Source: JBDWFY01 sp965275915
Lineage (GTDB): Bacteria; Pseudomonadota; Alphaproteobacteria; Rhizobiales; Stappiaceae
NCBI GenBank assembly: GCA_965275915.1
Contig: CBDHYI010000005.1
Span: 310,001-374,000 of the forward strand
DNA length: 64,000 bases
Direction of reading: 5' to 3'
The stretch's first letter is position 1, and the number at the start of each line of letters is the position of its first letter. Shown here piece by piece: positions 62,091-64,000 of this stretch. The position numbers and the translations under genes were made by a program. Below the pieces are notes generated by a model that worked only from the letters and a program-made list of their open reading frames with translations, was not told the DNA's origin and did no database searches.

Positions 62091-62671
62091 TCCTGTGCTC
62101 CCAAATGTCATGTCTTTGGCCGAAAGCCAGGAACAGTGCGTTCCGGGCATCCGGCGTTGGAACTCTGCCGATCAAAAGTGAATTCAGCATGGAGTGAGGC
62201 TCACACTGATCTTCCCGATGGAGGACGAGCGTCGATTCGTCGCGAATGAAAATGTCGCCCTCGCCACGCTCCGGAATCTGCGGTTTCAACGTTTTTCGCT
62301 CCTCAGTCACCACTCCCAGGATAACCGACGATCGCACTGTCTTTTCAAGCGTAAACAGTGTCGTGCTGACCAGCGGTGGCATGGCACTGCAGATCAAGCT
62401 GTGACATCGACCCCGGAGCCGTCGTGGCAAACGCATGCTGGTCCACATCCCGGGCTGCGGACCAATCCGCACTTTTTCTGCAACGCTGGTGAACTGGTCG
62501 CGCTGCTGCCGGATTTCGAGATCCTCAGCCTGAAGGATGTCGATGAAGCGGGCGACTGGCACTGGCATTTCACAGCCGAGCGCGTTCGCTGATTTTCTGC
62601 TGGTTCGCGGTCTTGCATTTCGCCGCGTCTGTGTTTCTATGCGCGGCATCGCAGAATCAGGAACAAAAAGA
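62091..62671. other. Divergent intergenic region between sulfatase and purM
   Basis: These 581 bases separate two genes reading away from each other. ORFs on both strands, including a 218-codon one on the minus strand from 62649, have no family resemblance and mirror each other, so I treat the region as non-coding. It should hold the promoters of purM-purN and of the sulfatase. No riboswitch fold was recognised. Confidence 0.4.
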
Positions 62672-63739
62672 ATGCCCCACGGCCGGAACGGGCTGACCTA
62701 TGCCGATGCCGGCGTCGATATCGACGCGGGAAATGAACTCGTGAAACGCATCGCGCCGTTCGTCAAGGCGACGGCCCGAACCGGTGCCGACAGCGACATT
62801 GGCGGCTTTGGCGGCCTGTTCGATCTCAAGGCCTGCGGTTTCAGCGATCCTTTACTGGTTGCCGCCAATGACGGTGTCGGGACCAAACTGAAAATTGCCA
62901 TCGAAACAGGCATCCACGACCATGTGGGGATTGATCTTGTGGCCATGTGTGTCAACGATCTGATCGTGCAGGGCGCAGAGCCGCTGTTTTTTCTCGACTA
63001 TTTTGCAAGCGGAAAACTTGAGATTAAAACCGCGGAAACCGTGGTCAAAGGCATTGCAGAAGGCTGCAAGCTGGCCGGCGCGGCGCTGATTGGCGGCGAA
63101 ACGGCGGAAATGCCGGGCATGTATTCCGAGGGTGACTATGATCTGGCCGGATTTTCCGTCGGCGCGGTGGAACGAAATGCCCTGCTGCCGCGCACTGACA
63201 TCGCTGCCGGCGACGTTCTGCTTGGCCTTGCATCCAGCGGCGTGCACTCGAACGGCTTTTCACTGGTGCGACGAATTGTTGAACAGTCCGGCCTTGGCTG
63301 GGACGCACCGGCACCGTTTGCCGGGGCAACCACGCTGGCCGAGGCACTGCTGACGCCGACCCGTATTTATGTCAAATCGCTGCTTTCGGCGCTCAAGACC
63401 GGGTCTGTCAAAGGGCTCGCTCATATCACCGGCGGGGGATTGCCGGAGAACCTCCCGCGTGTTCTGCCGGACGGGCTTGCTGCTGACATCGATCTGTCAA
63501 CCATTCCGTGCCCCGGGGTCTTTGGCTGGCTGGCCAAAGAAGGCGGCGTGCCGGAACAGGAGATGCTCCGGACGTTTAATTGCGGGGTCGGCATGGTTAT
63601 GATCTGTGAACCGTCCGCTGCCGAACCGGCCACAAGGGTCCTGCGGGACGCCGGTGAAACCGTGTTTCGCCTGGGCGGTCTGACGGCGCGTCGCGATGAG
63701 CCGGTGCGGTTCTCAGGACACCTGGATCTGACGGCATGA
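62672..63739 (+). CDS. purM: Phosphoribosylformylglycinamidine cyclo-ligase
   Basis: The 355-residue enzyme performs the fifth step of purine synthesis, closing the aminoimidazole ring. The signatures are TYADAGVDIDAGN at the start, VAANDGVGTKLKIA, GIDLVAMCVNDLIVQGAEPLFFLDYFA, and GGETAEMPGMY, then SSGVHSNGFSLVR and HITGGGLPENLPRVL. ATG 62672 precedes the homology directly; an ORF extension upstream to 62537 is not family-like. It overlaps purN by four bases (ATGA). Confidence 0.96.
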   Translation: MPHGRNGLTYADAGVDIDAGNELVKRIAPFVKATARTGADSDIGGFGGLFDLKACGFSDPLLVAANDGVGTKLKIAIETGIHDHVGIDLVAMCVNDLIVQGAEPLFFLDYFASGKLEIKTAETVVKGIAEGCKLAGAALIGGETAEMPGMYSEGDYDLAGFSVGAVERNALLPRTDIAAGDVLLGLASSGVHSNGFSLVRRIVEQSGLGWDAPAPFAGATTLAEALLTPTRIYVKSLLSALKTGSVKGLAHITGGGLPENLPRVLPDGLAADIDLSTIPCPGVFGWLAKEGGVPEQEMLRTFNCGVGMVMICEPSAAEPATRVLRDAGETVFRLGGLTARRDEPVRFSGHLDLTA

Positions 63740-64000
63740 GCGATAACAGGAAACGCGTCGCGGTTTTGATATCCGGGCGAGGTTCCAACATGACTGCCCT
63801 GATCGAGGCTTCCAGGGCAGAGGGCTTTCCGGCGGAAATCGGCCTCGTCGTATCAAACAACCCCGCAGCACCGGGACTTGAGGTTGCGCGGCAAGCCGGC
63901 ATCGAGGCCCTCGCAATCAACCATAAGGATTTTTCCTCGCGCGAAGCCTTCGATCAGGCTCTTGTCGACGCACTGGAAAAAGCAGGGACGGATCTTGTCT
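63736..64000 (+). CDS. purN: Phosphoribosylglycinamide formyltransferase, 5' part
   Basis: The frame opens with ATG at 63736, overlapping the purM stop, and runs off the window after about 88 residues. The start KRVAVLISGRGSNMTALIEA is the formyltransferase signature, and AEIGLVVSNNPAAPGLEVAR follows. It should transfer a formyl group from 10-formyltetrahydrofolate to glycinamide ribotide. The active-site Asn-His-Asp region lies beyond the end. Confidence 0.95.
   Translation, partial: MSDNRKRVAVLISGRGSNMTALIEASRAEGFPAEIGLVVSNNPAAPGLEVARQAGIEALAINHKDFSSREAFDQALVDALEKAGTDLV

Noticed and set aside
60744..62249. 501-codon plus-strand ORF over the sulfatase
   Set aside because: Antisense shadow; the sulfatase frame has complete active-site motifs.
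61993..62649. 218-codon minus-strand ORF between sulfatase and purM
   Set aside because: It overlaps the sulfatase start, has no motifs, and its reverse strand is equally open, which suggests a GC-rich shadow.

Overview
The window looks like a chromosome segment of a Gram-negative alphaproteobacterium, probably of the order Hyphomicrobiales (Rhizobiales). The reasons are an HdaA-type DnaA regulator next to a PerM/AI-2E permease, a CDP-alcohol phosphatidyltransferase and purM-purN; a ppk-ppx pair; a deoC gene paired with an ALDH16-type two-domain aldehyde dehydrogenase; many ABC uptake operons; and a GC-rich composition that leaves long antisense shadow ORFs. No rRNA, tRNA, CRISPR array, phage or intact transposase gene was seen.

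Positions 1-25000 form a cell-surface polysaccharide locus. It holds a partial SDR, a three-gene block for a 2-oxoacid dehydrogenase E1 alpha/beta plus a lipoyl/E3-binding/NeuD-like acyltransferase fusion, a RiPP (NHLP-type) precursor, two GT4 glycosyltransferases, two membrane-anchored SGNH proteins, a DegT-type sugar aminotransferase, a PglC-like initiating phosphoglycosyl transferase, an autotransporter, a Wzc-like tyrosine autokinase, a Wzy-like polymerase/ligase, a Wzx-like flippase and a secreted pectate-lyase-like enzyme. Together these suggest Wzx/Wzy-type assembly of a glycan containing an acylated amino sugar. By eye, 14500-20700 is clearly more AT-rich than the rest. The strongest candidate for an undescribed system is the E1-lipoyl-NeuD block, which could charge a lipoyl arm with an acyl group from a 2-oxoacid and hand it directly to a nucleotide amino sugar.

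Positions 25000-37000 are metabolic and sensory: an MFS sugar porter, a glycerophosphodiesterase, deoC plus ALDH16 (deoxyribose or nucleoside catabolism), a tiny membrane protein with a perfect inverted repeat in its leader, a class III aminotransferase, and a multi-PAS hybrid histidine kinase. Positions 37000-41000 carry ppx and ppk.

Positions 41000-58200 are an accessory block lying between ppk-ppx and hdaA-perM, which I recall as closer neighbours in rhizobia. It holds a MalK/MalFG-type sugar ABC operon with a LacI-like operator, a DUF427-adenylate cyclase fusion, a VTT-like membrane protein, two methyltransferases, a thioesterase, and a LysR/nitrilase/oligopeptide-ABC cluster. Three short transposase-less inverted-repeat elements (48035-48300, 50671-50976, 54485-54754) sit here. 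One supplies the stop codon of a gene, one adjoins a start codon, and one supplies a stop codon and displaces a start inside an operon.

Positions 58200-64000 return to core genes: hdaA, perM, a CDP-alcohol phosphatidyltransferase, a sulfatase, purM and the start of purN.
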